A DNA stretch of 64,000 bases from JAJXWB01 sp964634325 (GCA_964634325.1 CAZWJF010000001.1:310001-374000); one strand, 5' to 3'; positions 48,955-57,938 are shown, counted from the stretch's first letter. Numbers and translations are program-made. The notes: generated by a model not told the origin, from the sequence alone.

Positions 48955-49791
48955 CTACGACCGCGCCATCAGATCGACGGCCAGAGCCTCGATGCGGGCG
49001 CGCACGTCGTCCGGCATCTGCAACAGCGTCTGGAGATAGGTCTGGCCGGCGGAGCACATGCGGTCGTCGGGAATCGGCGGTTCGGGCGCCTTGCCGTCGA
49101 GCAGCGCGCCGATTTCCGGCGTGCCCAAGCCGTTCTGGCGCAGCGCCGTCTCGAAAATCTGGAAGTCGGCCTCGCTCGGGGTCGCGCGTGCGATGTTCCT
49201 GTCCTTGCCGTCCAGGATCGCCTCGAGCCCGGCGATGGCGAGGTCGGCGACGAGAGAACGATTTTCCGCCGAAAACTTCAGGAAGGCCTCGCTTGCTCCG
49301 CCGTAGAGGAAATCGACGCACAGATGCGCATCGCGGGCCGCGAGCGCTTTCAAGACGGCCAGCTGATTCTCGAAGACCTTGGTGAGAGCCGATCCATCGG
49401 CTTTGGCCGCCAGCGCGCCGCGCGACTGGCGGAGCGTCTTGACGGCCTGGGACAGATCGTAGTCCGCGCTGTCCCGATTGCCGGACGACTGGCGCGCTGC
49501 GAGGGCTGCGATCGCCGTTTCGTATTCGCCGGGCAGGGCGAGGCGCAGGCGGTCGAAGAAACGGGCGATGTCGGGCGTGTCCGCGATTGTTTGCTCGACG
49601 GCGGCGCGCGCGGCGTCCTTGGGCGGCGCGACCTTCGTTTCCGTCGGCGGCGCGGTCACGACCGGCGGCCCTTCGGCGGAGGGCCCTTGCGTGGGCGCCG
49701 TGACGAGATCGATCAACAGCCAGGCGCCGGCGCCGATCAGCAATGTGCCGATCAACCCGAGCAGAAATAGTTTTGCATCCTGCCTGGACAT
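48955..49791 (-). CDS. Membrane-anchored protein of unknown function (278 aa)
   Basis: 278 residues from ATG 49791. An N-terminal membrane helix LFLLGLIGTLLIGAGAWLLI is followed by a Pro/Thr-rich linker (TQGPSAEGPPVVTAPPTETK). The periplasmic domain is mostly helical (DIARFFDRLRLALPGEYETA, LAVLKALAARDAHLCVDFLY, ADLAIAGLEAILDGK). Two cysteines (HLCVD, RMCSAG). No known domain. It is divergent from thrS with about 170 bases between. Confidence 0.75.
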   Translation of the reverse strand: MSRQDAKLFLLGLIGTLLIGAGAWLLIDLVTAPTQGPSAEGPPVVTAPPTETKVAPPKDAARAAVEQTIADTPDIARFFDRLRLALPGEYETAIAALAARQSSGNRDSADYDLSQAVKTLRQSRGALAAKADGSALTKVFENQLAVLKALAARDAHLCVDFLYGGASEAFLKFSAENRSLVADLAIAGLEAILDGKDRNIARATPSEADFQIFETALRQNGLGTPEIGALLDGKAPEPPIPDDRMCSAGQTYLQTLLQMPDDVRARIEALAVDLMARS

Positions 49792-49960
49792 ATTCACCTG
49801 CGCGCACCCGCGGTCTGACGACGACTTAGGCCCAAGCCGACGCAAACGGCAAGGGGGCCTTCCGGCGGAGCGCGCGTCGTTGCCATCGCCGCCGGCTTTG
49901 CCTAAATACCGCGTACGCTTACGCCGATTTGCAGCGGCGAGTGAGCTCTCAGGAGAGAAT

Positions 49961-51946
49961 ATGATCTCGGTGACTTTCCCCGACGGCGCCGCGCGCGCCT
50001 ATGAGCCGGGCGTTTCCGGCCTCGACATCGCCAAATCCATTTCCCCTTCGCTCGCCAAGCGCACCGTCGCCATGGCGCTGGACGGCGTTCTCGTCGATCT
50101 GGCCGATCCGATCACGCGCGACGCGCGAGTAGAATTCGTTTCGCGCGAAGATCCGCGCGCGCTCGAGCTGATCCGCCACGACGCTGCGCATGTGTTGGCC
50201 GAGGCGGTGCAGAGCCTGTTTCCGGGGACGCAGGTGACGATCGGGCCGGTGATCGAAAACGGCTTCTATTATGATTTCTACCGCGCCGAGCCGTTCACGC
50301 CGGAAGACTTCGCGGCCATCGAGAAGAAGATGCGCGAGATCGTCGCGCGCGACACGCCCTTCACCAGGGAAGTATGGACGCGCGAGCAGGCCATCGCCCA
50401 TTTCGAGAAGGCGGGCGAGGCGTTCAAGGTCGAACTCGTGCAGGCCATTCCGGCCGATCAGGATCTGAAGATTTACAAACAGGGCGACTGGCTCGATCTG
50501 TGTCGCGGCCCGCACATGACCTCGACCGGCAAGATCGGCGAGGCCTTCAAGATCATGAAGGTCGCCGGCGCCTACTGGCGCGGCGATTCGACCAAGCCGA
50601 TGCTTCAGCGCATCTACGCGACCGCCTTCGCCAAGAAAGCCGATCTCGACGATTATCTGCATCGTCTGGAGGAGGCGGAGAAGCGCGACCATCGCAAACT
50701 CGGCCGCGAGATGGATCTGTTCCATTTCCAGGAAGAAGCGCCGGGCGCGATCTTCTGGCACCCCAAGGGCTGGACCCTGTTCCAGACGCTCGTTTCCTAC
50801 ATGCGGCGGCGGCTCGCCGGCGAATACGAGGAAGTGAACGCGCCGCAGGTCATGGACAAGGCGCTGTGGGAGACCTCGGGCCACTGGGGCTGGTATTCCG
50901 ACAACATGTTCGCGGTGAAGTCTGCGACCGCCTTCGTCAATCCTGACGATCAGGAGGCGGACCAGCGCGTGTTCGCGCTGAAGCCGATGAACTGCCCCGG
51001 CCACGTGCAGATCTTCAAGCACGGTCTGCGCTCCTATCGCGAACTGCCGCTGCGCATGGCCGAATTCGGCGTGGTGCATCGCTACGAGCCGTCCGGCGCC
51101 ATGCACGGCGTGATGCGCGTGCGCTCCTTCACCCAGGACGACGCGCACATCTTCTGCACGGAGGACCAGCTCGAAGCCGAGATCATGAAGATCAACGATC
51201 TCATTCTCTCGGTGTATGGCGACTTCGGCTTCGACAAGCTCGTGGTGAAATTGTCGACGCGTCCCGACAAACGCGTCGGCGCGGACGCTCTGTGGGATCA
51301 CGCCGAAGGCGTGATGAGCCGCGTGCTCGAGCGCATCAAGGCTGAAGGCGGCGACAAGATCGAGACGTCGGTCAATCCGGGCGAAGGCGCCTTCTACGGG
51401 CCGAAGTTCGAATATGTGCTGCGCGACGCCATCGGCCGGGACTGGCAGTGCGGCACGACGCAGGTCGACTTCAACCTACCCGAGCGTTTCGGGGCTTTCT
51501 ACATCGACGCCAACAGCGAGAAGACGCCGCCTGTCATGGTTCACCGGGCGATCTGCGGTTCGATGGAGCGCTTCACCGGCATTCTCATCGAGCATTTCGC
51601 CGGCCACATGCCGCTGTGGCTGGCGCCGTTGCAGATCGTGGTGGCGACGATCACGCAGGAGGCCGACGATTTCGCGCACGAGATCGCGGCGGCCGCCCGC
51701 AAGCGCGGATTGCGCGTCGATCTCGATCTGCGCAACGAGAAGATCAACTACAAGGTGCGCGAGCACTCCCTCGCAAAGGTTCCCGTTCTTCTCGTGCTCG
51801 GCCGAAAGGAGGCCGCGGAGCGCACCGTCTCGATCCGACGCCTCGGTTCGCAGGCGCAGCAGTCGATGGCGCTCGACGAAGCGCTGGCGACGCTTGCCGA
51901 CGAGGCGACCCCGCCGGACGTGAAGCGGGCGGCAGGAGAACCTTGA
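49961..51946 (+). CDS. thrS: Threonyl-tRNA synthetase
   Basis: 661 residues from ATG 49961 after AGGAGAG; a longer in-frame reading from 49478 overlaps the hypothetical gene and is rejected. Order: TGS domain (ISVTFPDGAARAYEPGVSGL), SAD editing domain (RHDAAHVLAEAVQSLFPG, with the zinc-like HxxxH), class II catalytic core with MNCPGHVQIFKHG, motif 2 RYEPSGAMHGVMRVRSFTQD and motif 3 AICGSMERFTGILIEH, then the anticodon-binding domain (VVATITQEADDFAHEIAAAA, GRKEAAERTVSIRRLGS). Length typical for bacteria. Charges tRNA-Thr. Confidence 0.98.
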   Translation: MISVTFPDGAARAYEPGVSGLDIAKSISPSLAKRTVAMALDGVLVDLADPITRDARVEFVSREDPRALELIRHDAAHVLAEAVQSLFPGTQVTIGPVIENGFYYDFYRAEPFTPEDFAAIEKKMREIVARDTPFTREVWTREQAIAHFEKAGEAFKVELVQAIPADQDLKIYKQGDWLDLCRGPHMTSTGKIGEAFKIMKVAGAYWRGDSTKPMLQRIYATAFAKKADLDDYLHRLEEAEKRDHRKLGREMDLFHFQEEAPGAIFWHPKGWTLFQTLVSYMRRRLAGEYEEVNAPQVMDKALWETSGHWGWYSDNMFAVKSATAFVNPDDQEADQRVFALKPMNCPGHVQIFKHGLRSYRELPLRMAEFGVVHRYEPSGAMHGVMRVRSFTQDDAHIFCTEDQLEAEIMKINDLILSVYGDFGFDKLVVKLSTRPDKRVGADALWDHAEGVMSRVLERIKAEGGDKIETSVNPGEGAFYGPKFEYVLRDAIGRDWQCGTTQVDFNLPERFGAFYIDANSEKTPPVMVHRAICGSMERFTGILIEHFAGHMPLWLAPLQIVVATITQEADDFAHEIAAAARKRGLRVDLDLRNEKINYKVREHSLAKVPVLLVLGRKEAAERTVSIRRLGSQAQQSMALDEALATLADEATPPDVKRAAGEP

Positions 51947-51978
51947 CCTCGCCTTATTCGGCCGCCAAGGGTGGCGGG

Positions 51979-52914
51979 ATGTTCCGGTCCCGCCTATTAT
52001 CCGCCGCTGTCGGTCTGGCCCTTGTACTCGCGCCCGCCGTGGCCGGCGCGCAGAGCTTGCCGCCGTTCGGGTCCGGGGCGTTCGGACCAAACTTGCCGTC
52101 CGGCGCCGGCGTGGAGGCCGGGCAGGGCGCGCTTTACGCCTCCGCGGTGTTGACCGCCAATGATACGCAGCCCGTGCGGGGCGGGCTGAAATGGCGTGTC
52201 TATGAAGAGCGCGCGCAGCCCGACGGCGCACACAAGATCGTCGCCGAATCCGTCGACGCCGCGCCGCACTTCGCGCTGCCCAACGGCGGATACATCGTGC
52301 ATGTCGCCTTCGGCCTCGCCGGCGCCTCCAAGCGCGTGGCCGTCGACGGGCGGAACGTGACCGAGCGGCTGGTGCTCAACGCCGGCGGTTTGAAGATCAC
52401 CGGCATGCTGGGCGACCACGCCATCCCGCCACAGAAGCTCAATATCGCCGTCTATGTGCCCGCGCCCGGCAATTCGGAAGCCAAACTCGTGGTGGAGAAG
52501 GGCAAGCCGGCCGATCTGATCTGTTTGCCCGAGGGCCAGTACCATATCGTTTCGACGCTGTTCGATCTCGGAAACAGCACGACGGCCGGGTCCGCCGCGG
52601 CGACCAACTCGGTCGTGACCACGGACCTGCGCGTGCAGCCCGGCAAGGTGACGGAGGCGACGCTCAAGCATCGTGCGGCGACCATGACGTTGAAGCTGGT
52701 GAACCAGCCCGGCGGCGAAGCGCTGGCGAACACGTCGTTCTCGGTGCTGACCCCGGGCGGCGACGTGATCCGCGAGCTGATCGGCGCGTTTCCGGCGCTG
52801 GTGCTGGCGGAGGGCGAATATGTCGCCATCGCCCGCCACGACGGAAAGACCTACCAGGCGCAGTTCAAGGTGCAATCGACCCTCGACCGCGACGTGGAAG
52901 TCATTGCAAAATAG
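51979..52914 (+). CDS. Secreted protein of unknown function, beta-rich (311 aa)
   Basis: 311 residues from ATG 51979 (TTG 51943, overlapping the thrS stop after AGGAG, is a rival start). Signal peptide MFRSRLLSAAVGLALVLAPA with cleavage after AGA. The mature part looks like repeated beta-sandwich units (LKWRVYEERAQPDGAHKIVA, PNGGYIVHVAFGLAGASKRV, ATMTLKLVNQPGGEALANTS, GEYVAIARHDGKTYQAQFKV). Single Cys in LICLPEGQYH. Conserved Rhizobiales hypothetical in style; function unknown. Follows thrS closely. Confidence 0.8.
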   Translation: MFRSRLLSAAVGLALVLAPAVAGAQSLPPFGSGAFGPNLPSGAGVEAGQGALYASAVLTANDTQPVRGGLKWRVYEERAQPDGAHKIVAESVDAAPHFALPNGGYIVHVAFGLAGASKRVAVDGRNVTERLVLNAGGLKITGMLGDHAIPPQKLNIAVYVPAPGNSEAKLVVEKGKPADLICLPEGQYHIVSTLFDLGNSTTAGSAAATNSVVTTDLRVQPGKVTEATLKHRAATMTLKLVNQPGGEALANTSFSVLTPGGDVIRELIGAFPALVLAEGEYVAIARHDGKTYQAQFKVQSTLDRDVEVIAK

Positions 52915-52936
52915 CTCTCCTGAGCTGGGGAATCGA

Positions 52937-53173
52937 ATGCAGACCTTCTTCGTCGAGATCAAATGCGCGCTGGGCCGCACCTACGAGGTGGCGAGCGCCC
53001 TGGCGGAGGCCGAAATCGCCTCGGAGATCTATTCGATTGCGGGCGACTTCGACATTCTCGCGAAATTCTATCTGGATCGGGACGAAGACATCGGACATTT
53101 CGTCGGCCAGAAGGTGCAGACGATCCCGGGCATCGTCGATACGCGCACGATCATCACCTTCAAGGCGTTCTGA
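52937..53173 (+). CDS. Stand-alone Lrp/AsnC ligand-binding (RAM) domain protein
   Basis: 78 residues from ATG 52937. FFVEIKCALGRTYEVASALA, EIYSIAGDFDILAKFYLDRD, GHFVGQKVQTIPGIVDTRTI form one RAM (AsnC_trans_reg) domain with no DNA-binding helix-turn-helix. Such stand-alone RAM proteins oligomerise and bind amino acids or other ligands. Usually transcribed with its neighbour; here it lies 22 bases after the secreted protein and one base before the next gene. Confidence 0.93.
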   Translation: MQTFFVEIKCALGRTYEVASALAEAEIASEIYSIAGDFDILAKFYLDRDEDIGHFVGQKVQTIPGIVDTRTIITFKAF

Positions 53174-53174
53174 G

Positions 53175-54098
53175 ATGCGCGCCGACAGCTTCCGCCTCGC
53201 GACGGAAGACGGCGCCCAGATACACGTCTATCGCTGGTCGCCGGACGAGGCGCCGCGCGCGGCTATCCAGATCGCGCACGGCCTTGCCGAACACGCCGGC
53301 CGCTACGCGCGCCCGGCGCAGGCGCTGACGGACGCGGGCTTCGTCGTTTACGCGAACGATCATCGCGGCCATGGCCTGAGCGCGGCGACGCCGGCCGATC
53401 TCGGCTTTTTCGCCGCCCGAGACGGCTGGGACAAATGCGTGGCCGGTCTCTACGCGCTCAATCGCCGGATCGCGGCCGAGCACGCGGGCGCGCCGATCCT
53501 GTTCCTCGGCCATTCCATGGGTTCGTTCCTCGGCCAGAGCTTCGTCGCGCGCCATAGCGACGCCATCGCCGGTTGCGCCTTTTCGGGGTCGAACGGGCCG
53601 CCGCCGGCGATCGCCTCGGTCGGACGGCTGATCGCGCGCATCGAACGGCTGCGGCTCGGGCCGCGGGGCAGGAGCCCGCTGCTGCAGAAGATGATGTTCG
53701 GCGAATTCAACAAGAGGTTCGAGCCGGCCCGCACCGCGTTCGACTGGCTGTCGCGCGATCCGGCGGAGGTCGACGCATATGTCGCCGATCCGCTTTGCGG
53801 CTTCGAGTTTTCAAACCAATTGGCCGTCGACCTGCTCGACGCGCTCGGCGGGCTGCTGGCGCCGGCGGCGCTCGCGCGCGTGCGCAAGGACTTGCCGATC
53901 TACATCTTCAGCGGGTCCGACGATCCGGTCGGCTCGAATTTGCCAGCGCTCGCCGACGCCCTGCGGGGCGCGGGCGTTCGGCAGGTCGACATGCGGGTCT
54001 ATCCCGGCGCGCGACACGAATGCCTCAACGAGACGAATCGCGATGAAGTCGTCGGCGATCTGCTGCGATGGGCGCAAGCCGTCGTCGCAGGTCGTTGA
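53175..54098 (+). CDS. Alpha/beta hydrolase of monoacylglycerol lipase/lysophospholipase type
   Basis: 307 residues from ATG 53175. AAIQIAHGLAEHAGRYARPA, VYANDHRGHGLSAATPADLG and FLGHSMGSFLGQSFVARH (nucleophile Ser in GHSMG) are hallmarks of the serine aminopeptidase S33/lysophospholipase group; Asp in FSGSDDPVGSN and His in PGARHECLNETN complete the triad. No signal peptide. Probably hydrolyses monoacylglycerols or lysophospholipids. Same strand as the RAM-domain gene with one base between them. Confidence 0.9.
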   Translation: MRADSFRLATEDGAQIHVYRWSPDEAPRAAIQIAHGLAEHAGRYARPAQALTDAGFVVYANDHRGHGLSAATPADLGFFAARDGWDKCVAGLYALNRRIAAEHAGAPILFLGHSMGSFLGQSFVARHSDAIAGCAFSGSNGPPPAIASVGRLIARIERLRLGPRGRSPLLQKMMFGEFNKRFEPARTAFDWLSRDPAEVDAYVADPLCGFEFSNQLAVDLLDALGGLLAPAALARVRKDLPIYIFSGSDDPVGSNLPALADALRGAGVRQVDMRVYPGARHECLNETNRDEVVGDLLRWAQAVVAGR

Positions 54099-54142
54099 CG
54101 CATCGCAATGACCAGGGCCCTGCGCCGAAGGACCATGACGAG

Positions 54143-54508
54143 ATGAACGAACTTTACCGGACCATGCTATTCGCTGCGGGGTGCCTGGCGCTCGCTCAAG
54201 GCGCGCAGGCCGCCGATGCGCAAAACGGGCTCGTCATCTCCAAACGCTGGTGCGCTTCCTGCCATGTCGTCGCGGCCGACCAGAAATCGGCGAGCGTCGA
54301 CGTGCCGACCTTCGAGGACATCGCGCGTCGCAAGACCGAGAAGAAGCCGCTCGCGGTTTTTCTGGCGGAGCCGCACGGCAAAATGCCTGACATGTCGCTG
54401 ACGCGCAGCGAGATCGACGACATCGTCGCCTATATACGCTCGCTCGGGCCGGCGACAGCGGACCCGAAAGAGCAGCCAAAGCCGCCGGACCTGCCCAAGA
54501 ACGGTTGA
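54143..54508 (+). CDS. Small periplasmic c-type cytochrome
   Basis: 121 residues from ATG 54143. Signal peptide MNELYRTMLFAAGCLALAQG with cleavage near AQA. One haem motif CASCH, then the likely Met ligand in HGKMPDMSLTRSEIDDIVAY, and a Pro/Lys-rich C-terminal tail (KEQPKPPDLPKNG). Class I cytochrome c fold. Electron partners unknown. Not adjacent to a terminal oxidase or dehydrogenase gene. Confidence 0.9.
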   Translation: MNELYRTMLFAAGCLALAQGAQAADAQNGLVISKRWCASCHVVAADQKSASVDVPTFEDIARRKTEKKPLAVFLAEPHGKMPDMSLTRSEIDDIVAYIRSLGPATADPKEQPKPPDLPKNG

Positions 54509-54590
54509 GCGAGCCGCGCCGTTCTGCGGCGTTGAAATGGCTGCGCAGGGCTCTAATGTGCCGCGATCTCCATCTCATCAGGGGTCATAC

Positions 54591-55202
54591 GTGCTGTTCT
54601 ATACGCCCGACAAACGCGACCGGTCGATCCTGCGCCACGACCCGTTCAAGGCGATCATCGCGCCGCGCCCGATCGGCTGGGTGACGACGATGGGCTCAGA
54701 TGGCGCGATCAATCTCGCGCCCTATTCGTTTTTCAACGCCTTCGCCGACCGTCCGCCAATCCTCGCCTTTTCGTCGGTGGGAGTGAAGGATTCTCTGACC
54801 TTTGCGCGCGAGACGCGCGAGTTCGTCTGGAACATGCCCACCTGGGACTTGCGTCACGAGATGAATCAAACCTCGGCGACGCTGCCGCGCGGGGAGAACG
54901 AATTCACGCACGCCGGCCTCGAAATGGCGCCCTGCAATCTCGTCAAGCCGCCGCGCGTGGCCAGAAGCCCCGTGGCGATGGAATGCAAGGTGACCGACAT
55001 TCAAGAGCTGAAGGACATCGAGGGCAGGGGCACGGATTACTGGCTGGTGCTCGGCCAGGTGGTCGGCGTGCATATCGATCCCTCCTACATCGACGAAAAG
55101 GGCGAGTTGCGCATCACCGAGATCAAACCGATTGCACGTTGCGGCGGGCTCGGCGACTACGCGGTCGTCGACGATCTTTTCCAGATGGAGCGGCCGGGCT
55201 AG
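54591..55202 (+). CDS. Flavin reductase-like (FMN-binding split barrel) protein
   Basis: 203 residues from GTG 54591, preceded by AGGGG; ATG 54537 would extend it by 18 residues without a ribosome site. HDPFKAIIAPRPIGWVTTMG, INLAPYSFFNAFADRPPILA, FVWNMPTWDLRHEMNQTSAT and DYWLVLGQVVGVHID match the flavin reductase-like family (FMN-binding split barrel). Members are NAD(P)H:flavin reductases or FMN-dependent reductases. Partner monooxygenase unknown; a flavin monooxygenase at 36829-38010 is single-component and unlikely to need it. Confidence 0.9.
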   Translation: MLFYTPDKRDRSILRHDPFKAIIAPRPIGWVTTMGSDGAINLAPYSFFNAFADRPPILAFSSVGVKDSLTFARETREFVWNMPTWDLRHEMNQTSATLPRGENEFTHAGLEMAPCNLVKPPRVARSPVAMECKVTDIQELKDIEGRGTDYWLVLGQVVGVHIDPSYIDEKGELRITEIKPIARCGGLGDYAVVDDLFQMERPG

Positions 55203-55234
55203 GGGCCTTCGGATCCGGTCGTTCGGAAAGCCCG

Positions 55235-56329
55235 GTGGAAAATTTCTTCAAGCCAAGCCGAGTGTCGACGCTGCTTCGCGCGGAATGGCGCGATCTCTCG
55301 ACGTTCCAGACCAGCGATCGCCTGTGGCAGATGCCGCTCGCCGCCGCGCTCGCGTCAGGCGTCCCACTGCTGGTCGGCGCGTTCTTCGATCATCTCGACT
55401 ACGGGTTGATCTCCTCGCTCGGCGGACTTGCGTTTCTCTATCTGCCGAGCGCGCCGTTGTCGTCGCGCATGGCGATGATGACCGCCTGCGCCTTCGGCAT
55501 GATCGCCAGCTACGCGCTCGGCGCGATCGTCCATTTCGTTCCGGCGGCGATGACGTTCGCGCTCGTCTTTCTGACGAGCGTGGCGAGCATGGCGTGCCGC
55601 TTCTACCGCGTTCCGCCTCCTGGCGCGGTGTTCTTCGTGATGGTGGCGGCGATCGGCATGTACACGCCCGGCGCAGTCGACGAAATCCCGTTGAAGGTCG
55701 GCCTGTTCGCGATGGGGGCGCTGCTGGCGAGCCTGATCGCGTTCTTCTACAGCATCCACGCGGTGCGCGCGCAACCGCCGAAGCCGATGCCGCTGGCGGC
55801 GGCGCCAAGCTTCGATTTCGTCGTGTTCGATCCGATCATGATCGGCCTGTTCGTCGGCGGCTCGCTCGCGCTCGCGCAAGGTCTCGGCATGGAGCGCGCC
55901 TATTGGGCGCCGGTCAGCTGCGCGGCGGTGATCCAGGGCGCGTCGTTGCGCGCGATCTGGACCAAACAGACGCAGCGCATCCTCGGTACGGCGGCCGGGC
56001 TGCTCGTCGCCTGGGGTCTGCTCAGCCTGCCGTTGGGCAAGTGGACAGCGCCCTTTGTCGTCATGGCGCTCGCCTTCGCGATCGAATCGCTGGTCGTTCG
56101 CCACTACGGACTGGCGGCGATCTTCATTACGCCAATGGCCATCTTCCTCGCCGAGACGTCCTCTCTCGGGCGCAGTTCGATCCCGGTGCTGATTTCGGAA
56201 CGCTTCTACGACACGCTGCTGGGGTGCGGCGTCGGGCTGTTCGGCGGCGCATGCATTCACAGCCCGCGGTTTCGCGCTGTCGTCGGGGAGCGGTTGCGCG
56301 TGCTGGTTTCCGTCGCGCTGTCGCGCTGA
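55235..56329 (+). CDS. FUSC-family aromatic-acid exporter-like membrane protein
   Basis: 364 residues from GTG 55235. Two blocks of membrane helices: LAAALASGVPLLVGAFFDHL, FGMIASYALGAIVHFVPAAM, VFLTSVASMACRFYRVPPPG, then VGGSLALAQGLGMERAYWAP, CAAVIQGASLRAIWTKQTQR, ILGTAAGLLVAWGLLSLPLG. The motif YWAPVSCAAVIQG followed by QRILGTAAG is typical of FUSC/YccS-like proteins, relatives of the AaeB p-hydroxybenzoic acid exporter. Substrate is unknown. It is followed convergently by a 39-residue membrane peptide gene. Confidence 0.87.
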   Translation: MENFFKPSRVSTLLRAEWRDLSTFQTSDRLWQMPLAAALASGVPLLVGAFFDHLDYGLISSLGGLAFLYLPSAPLSSRMAMMTACAFGMIASYALGAIVHFVPAAMTFALVFLTSVASMACRFYRVPPPGAVFFVMVAAIGMYTPGAVDEIPLKVGLFAMGALLASLIAFFYSIHAVRAQPPKPMPLAAAPSFDFVVFDPIMIGLFVGGSLALAQGLGMERAYWAPVSCAAVIQGASLRAIWTKQTQRILGTAAGLLVAWGLLSLPLGKWTAPFVVMALAFAIESLVVRHYGLAAIFITPMAIFLAETSSLGRSSIPVLISERFYDTLLGCGVGLFGGACIHSPRFRAVVGERLRVLVSVALSR

Positions 56330-56354
56330 GCCGGTAGCCGGGTCTACGCGCCGC

Positions 56355-56474
56355 CTATTCGCCTGCGAGCCCGCCGCCGAAGATCGAGACGAAGGCCAGC
56401 ATCAGGCCGACGGCGCAAAACAGGCCGATGAGGCCGATCAATACGACCCGCTCCTGACGCTGCTCGTTCGACAT
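56355..56474 (-). CDS. Very small membrane protein (39 aa)
   Basis: A 40-codon frame from ATG 56474 to TAG 56355-56357 encodes MSNEQRQERVVLIGLIGLFC followed by AVGLMLAFVSIFGGGLAGE. A short basic/polar N-terminus leads into one clear hydrophobic helix of about 22 residues, a typical bacterial single-span microprotein. GGACGA lies just upstream of the ATG on its strand. It lies between the convergent FUSC gene and the CitE-like gene. Function unknown. It is too short for standard ORF cut-offs. Confidence 0.6.
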   Translation of the reverse strand: MSNEQRQERVVLIGLIGLFCAVGLMLAFVSIFGGGLAGE

Positions 56475-56562
56475 TCGTCCGCATCCTCGTAGGCGCCCAC
56501 GACGATGCGCTCGCTAGCACGCAGGTGAGGCGAGATCGTGTCTGGATTGTCTCTCGACGCGG

Positions 56563-57438
56563 CTAGCCGGTCGAACCGAGACGCGCGAGCAGTTTCCTGG
56601 CGCGTTCGAGATGCGGCTTGTCGAGCATTTCCCCGTCGAGGCCGATGACGCCGGCGGTCGGATTGTCCGCGAAAGCCTTGACGATCCGCCGCGCGCGCTC
56701 GATCTCGGCGGCCGGCGGCGTGAACACCTCGTTGATTATAGGCACCTGGGCCGGGTGGATCGCCATTTTGCCGGTGAAGCCGTCGCGGCGGGCCTCCACG
56801 CATTCGCGACGGAAACCGGCTTCATCCCGAAAGTTCGGATAGACGGTGTCGATCGGCTGCACGCCGGCGGAAACGGCTGCGAGCAACGTCAGGTTGCGCG
56901 CGAGCACGTAGACGGGCGCGTGCGTTCCATCCTCCAGCCGGTTGGTCTCGGCGCCGAGATCGGCCGAGAGGTCCTCCGCCCCCCAGGTCAGCGCTGTCAG
57001 CCGCCGGCTCGCGCCGCGGTAGCTCGACAGGCCGAAGATCGCGCTCGCGGTTTCGGTCGCCACGCAGCAGATTTTCGTGATTCCGTCGGCGATGTCGTTT
57101 TCCGCCTCGCGCACCGCGAGCTTGGCCGCCAGATGCTGCACATCGACGCCGCCCTGCGATTTCGGCAGCAGGATGCCGTCCGGACGGCCGGGGACGACCA
57201 TATCGAGGTCGCGGTCCGTGAGCCCGGTGTCGAGCGCGTTGACGCGAACGTAGAGCAGGGGACGCTTTTCGCGGTTGCGCGCCGAAGCGAGAAATTCGCA
57301 CGCCAGTCTGCGCGCGGTTTCCTTGTTGGCGGCGGCGACCGAATCTTCCAGATCGATGAACAGGCAGTCGGCCCCGCTCTCGAGGCCCTTGTTCATCTTC
57401 TTCTCGGAATCGCCGGGAACGAATAGCTGCGAGCGCAT
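56563..57438 (-). CDS. CitE/HpcH-HpaI family CoA lyase
   Basis: 291 residues. RSQLFVPGDSEKKMNKGLES, GADCLFIDLEDSVAAANKET, PLLYVRVNALDTGL and CVATETASAIFGLSSYRGAS form the TIM-barrel of citrate lyase beta-like enzymes; the metal-binding acids lie in the ETAS and WGAEDLSADLGA segments. Members cleave or form malyl-CoA, beta-methylmalyl-CoA or citramalyl-CoA. The adjacent MaoC gene, overlapping by one base, suggests a hydratase/lyase pair acting on mesaconyl-type CoA esters, but other thioesters are possible. Confidence 0.9.
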   Translation of the reverse strand: MRSQLFVPGDSEKKMNKGLESGADCLFIDLEDSVAAANKETARRLACEFLASARNREKRPLLYVRVNALDTGLTDRDLDMVVPGRPDGILLPKSQGGVDVQHLAAKLAVREAENDIADGITKICCVATETASAIFGLSSYRGASRRLTALTWGAEDLSADLGAETNRLEDGTHAPVYVLARNLTLLAAVSAGVQPIDTVYPNFRDEAGFRRECVEARRDGFTGKMAIHPAQVPIINEVFTPPAAEIERARRIVKAFADNPTAGVIGLDGEMLDKPHLERARKLLARLGSTG

Positions 57439-57938
57439 CAGACCTCCAGCGTCTCAGGCGGGCGCTTCAGCATGAAGCCTTGGCGCTTGCATTCGGCGAC
57501 CAGCGTTCCGTCCTGCTTGTAAGCGCGATGATGGAAATCGACGATGCCGGCGTCCGGCCTGGATTTCGATTCCCGCGCGCCGATGATCTCTGTTTCGACG
57601 CGAATCGTGTCGCCCTCGAACAGCGGGGCGGGGAACTTCACGTCGGTCATGCCGAGATTGCCGATGGTGGTGCCGACCGTCGTGTCGTTGACCGAAATGC
57701 CGATCATCAGGCCGAGCGTGAACAGCGAATTCATCAGCGGCTGGCCCCATTGCGTCTCGGTCGCGCAGAAATGCGCGTCGATATGCAGAGGCTGCGGATT
57801 CAGCGTCATGTTGGAGAACAACATGTTGTCCATCTGGGTGACTGTGCGGGTGAGCCCGTGGCGGAACACGCGGCCGACCCTGAAATCCTCGAAATAGAGC
57901 CCGCCGCGCGGATGGCGGTCTCGGACATAGTCGGTCAT
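57438..57938 (-). CDS. MaoC-family hydratase (single hot-dog domain)
   Basis: 166 residues. GGLYFEDFRVGRVFRHGLTR, TVTQMDNMLFSNMTLNPQPL, HIDAHFCATETQWGQPLMNS and FTLGLMIGISVNDTTVGTTI match the MaoC/(R)-hydratase hot-dog fold; the catalytic Asp and His are the N-P-Q-P-L-H-I-D segment of the hydratase-2 motif. Rhodobacter-type mesaconyl-CoA hydratase is about twice as long, so this is the short form. Its stop overlaps the lyase start by one base. Probably hydrates a branched enoyl-CoA upstream of the lyase (inference). Confidence 0.9.
   Translation of the reverse strand: MTDYVRDRHPRGGLYFEDFRVGRVFRHGLTRTVTQMDNMLFSNMTLNPQPLHIDAHFCATETQWGQPLMNSLFTLGLMIGISVNDTTVGTTIGNLGMTDVKFPAPLFEGDTIRVETEIIGARESKSRPDAGIVDFHHRAYKQDGTLVAECKRQGFMLKRPPETLEV

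Noticed and set aside
49478..49960. N-terminal extension of thrS by 161 codons
   Set aside because: It overlaps a leftward gene with a clear membrane anchor; the strong ribosome site and TGS domain both begin at 49961.
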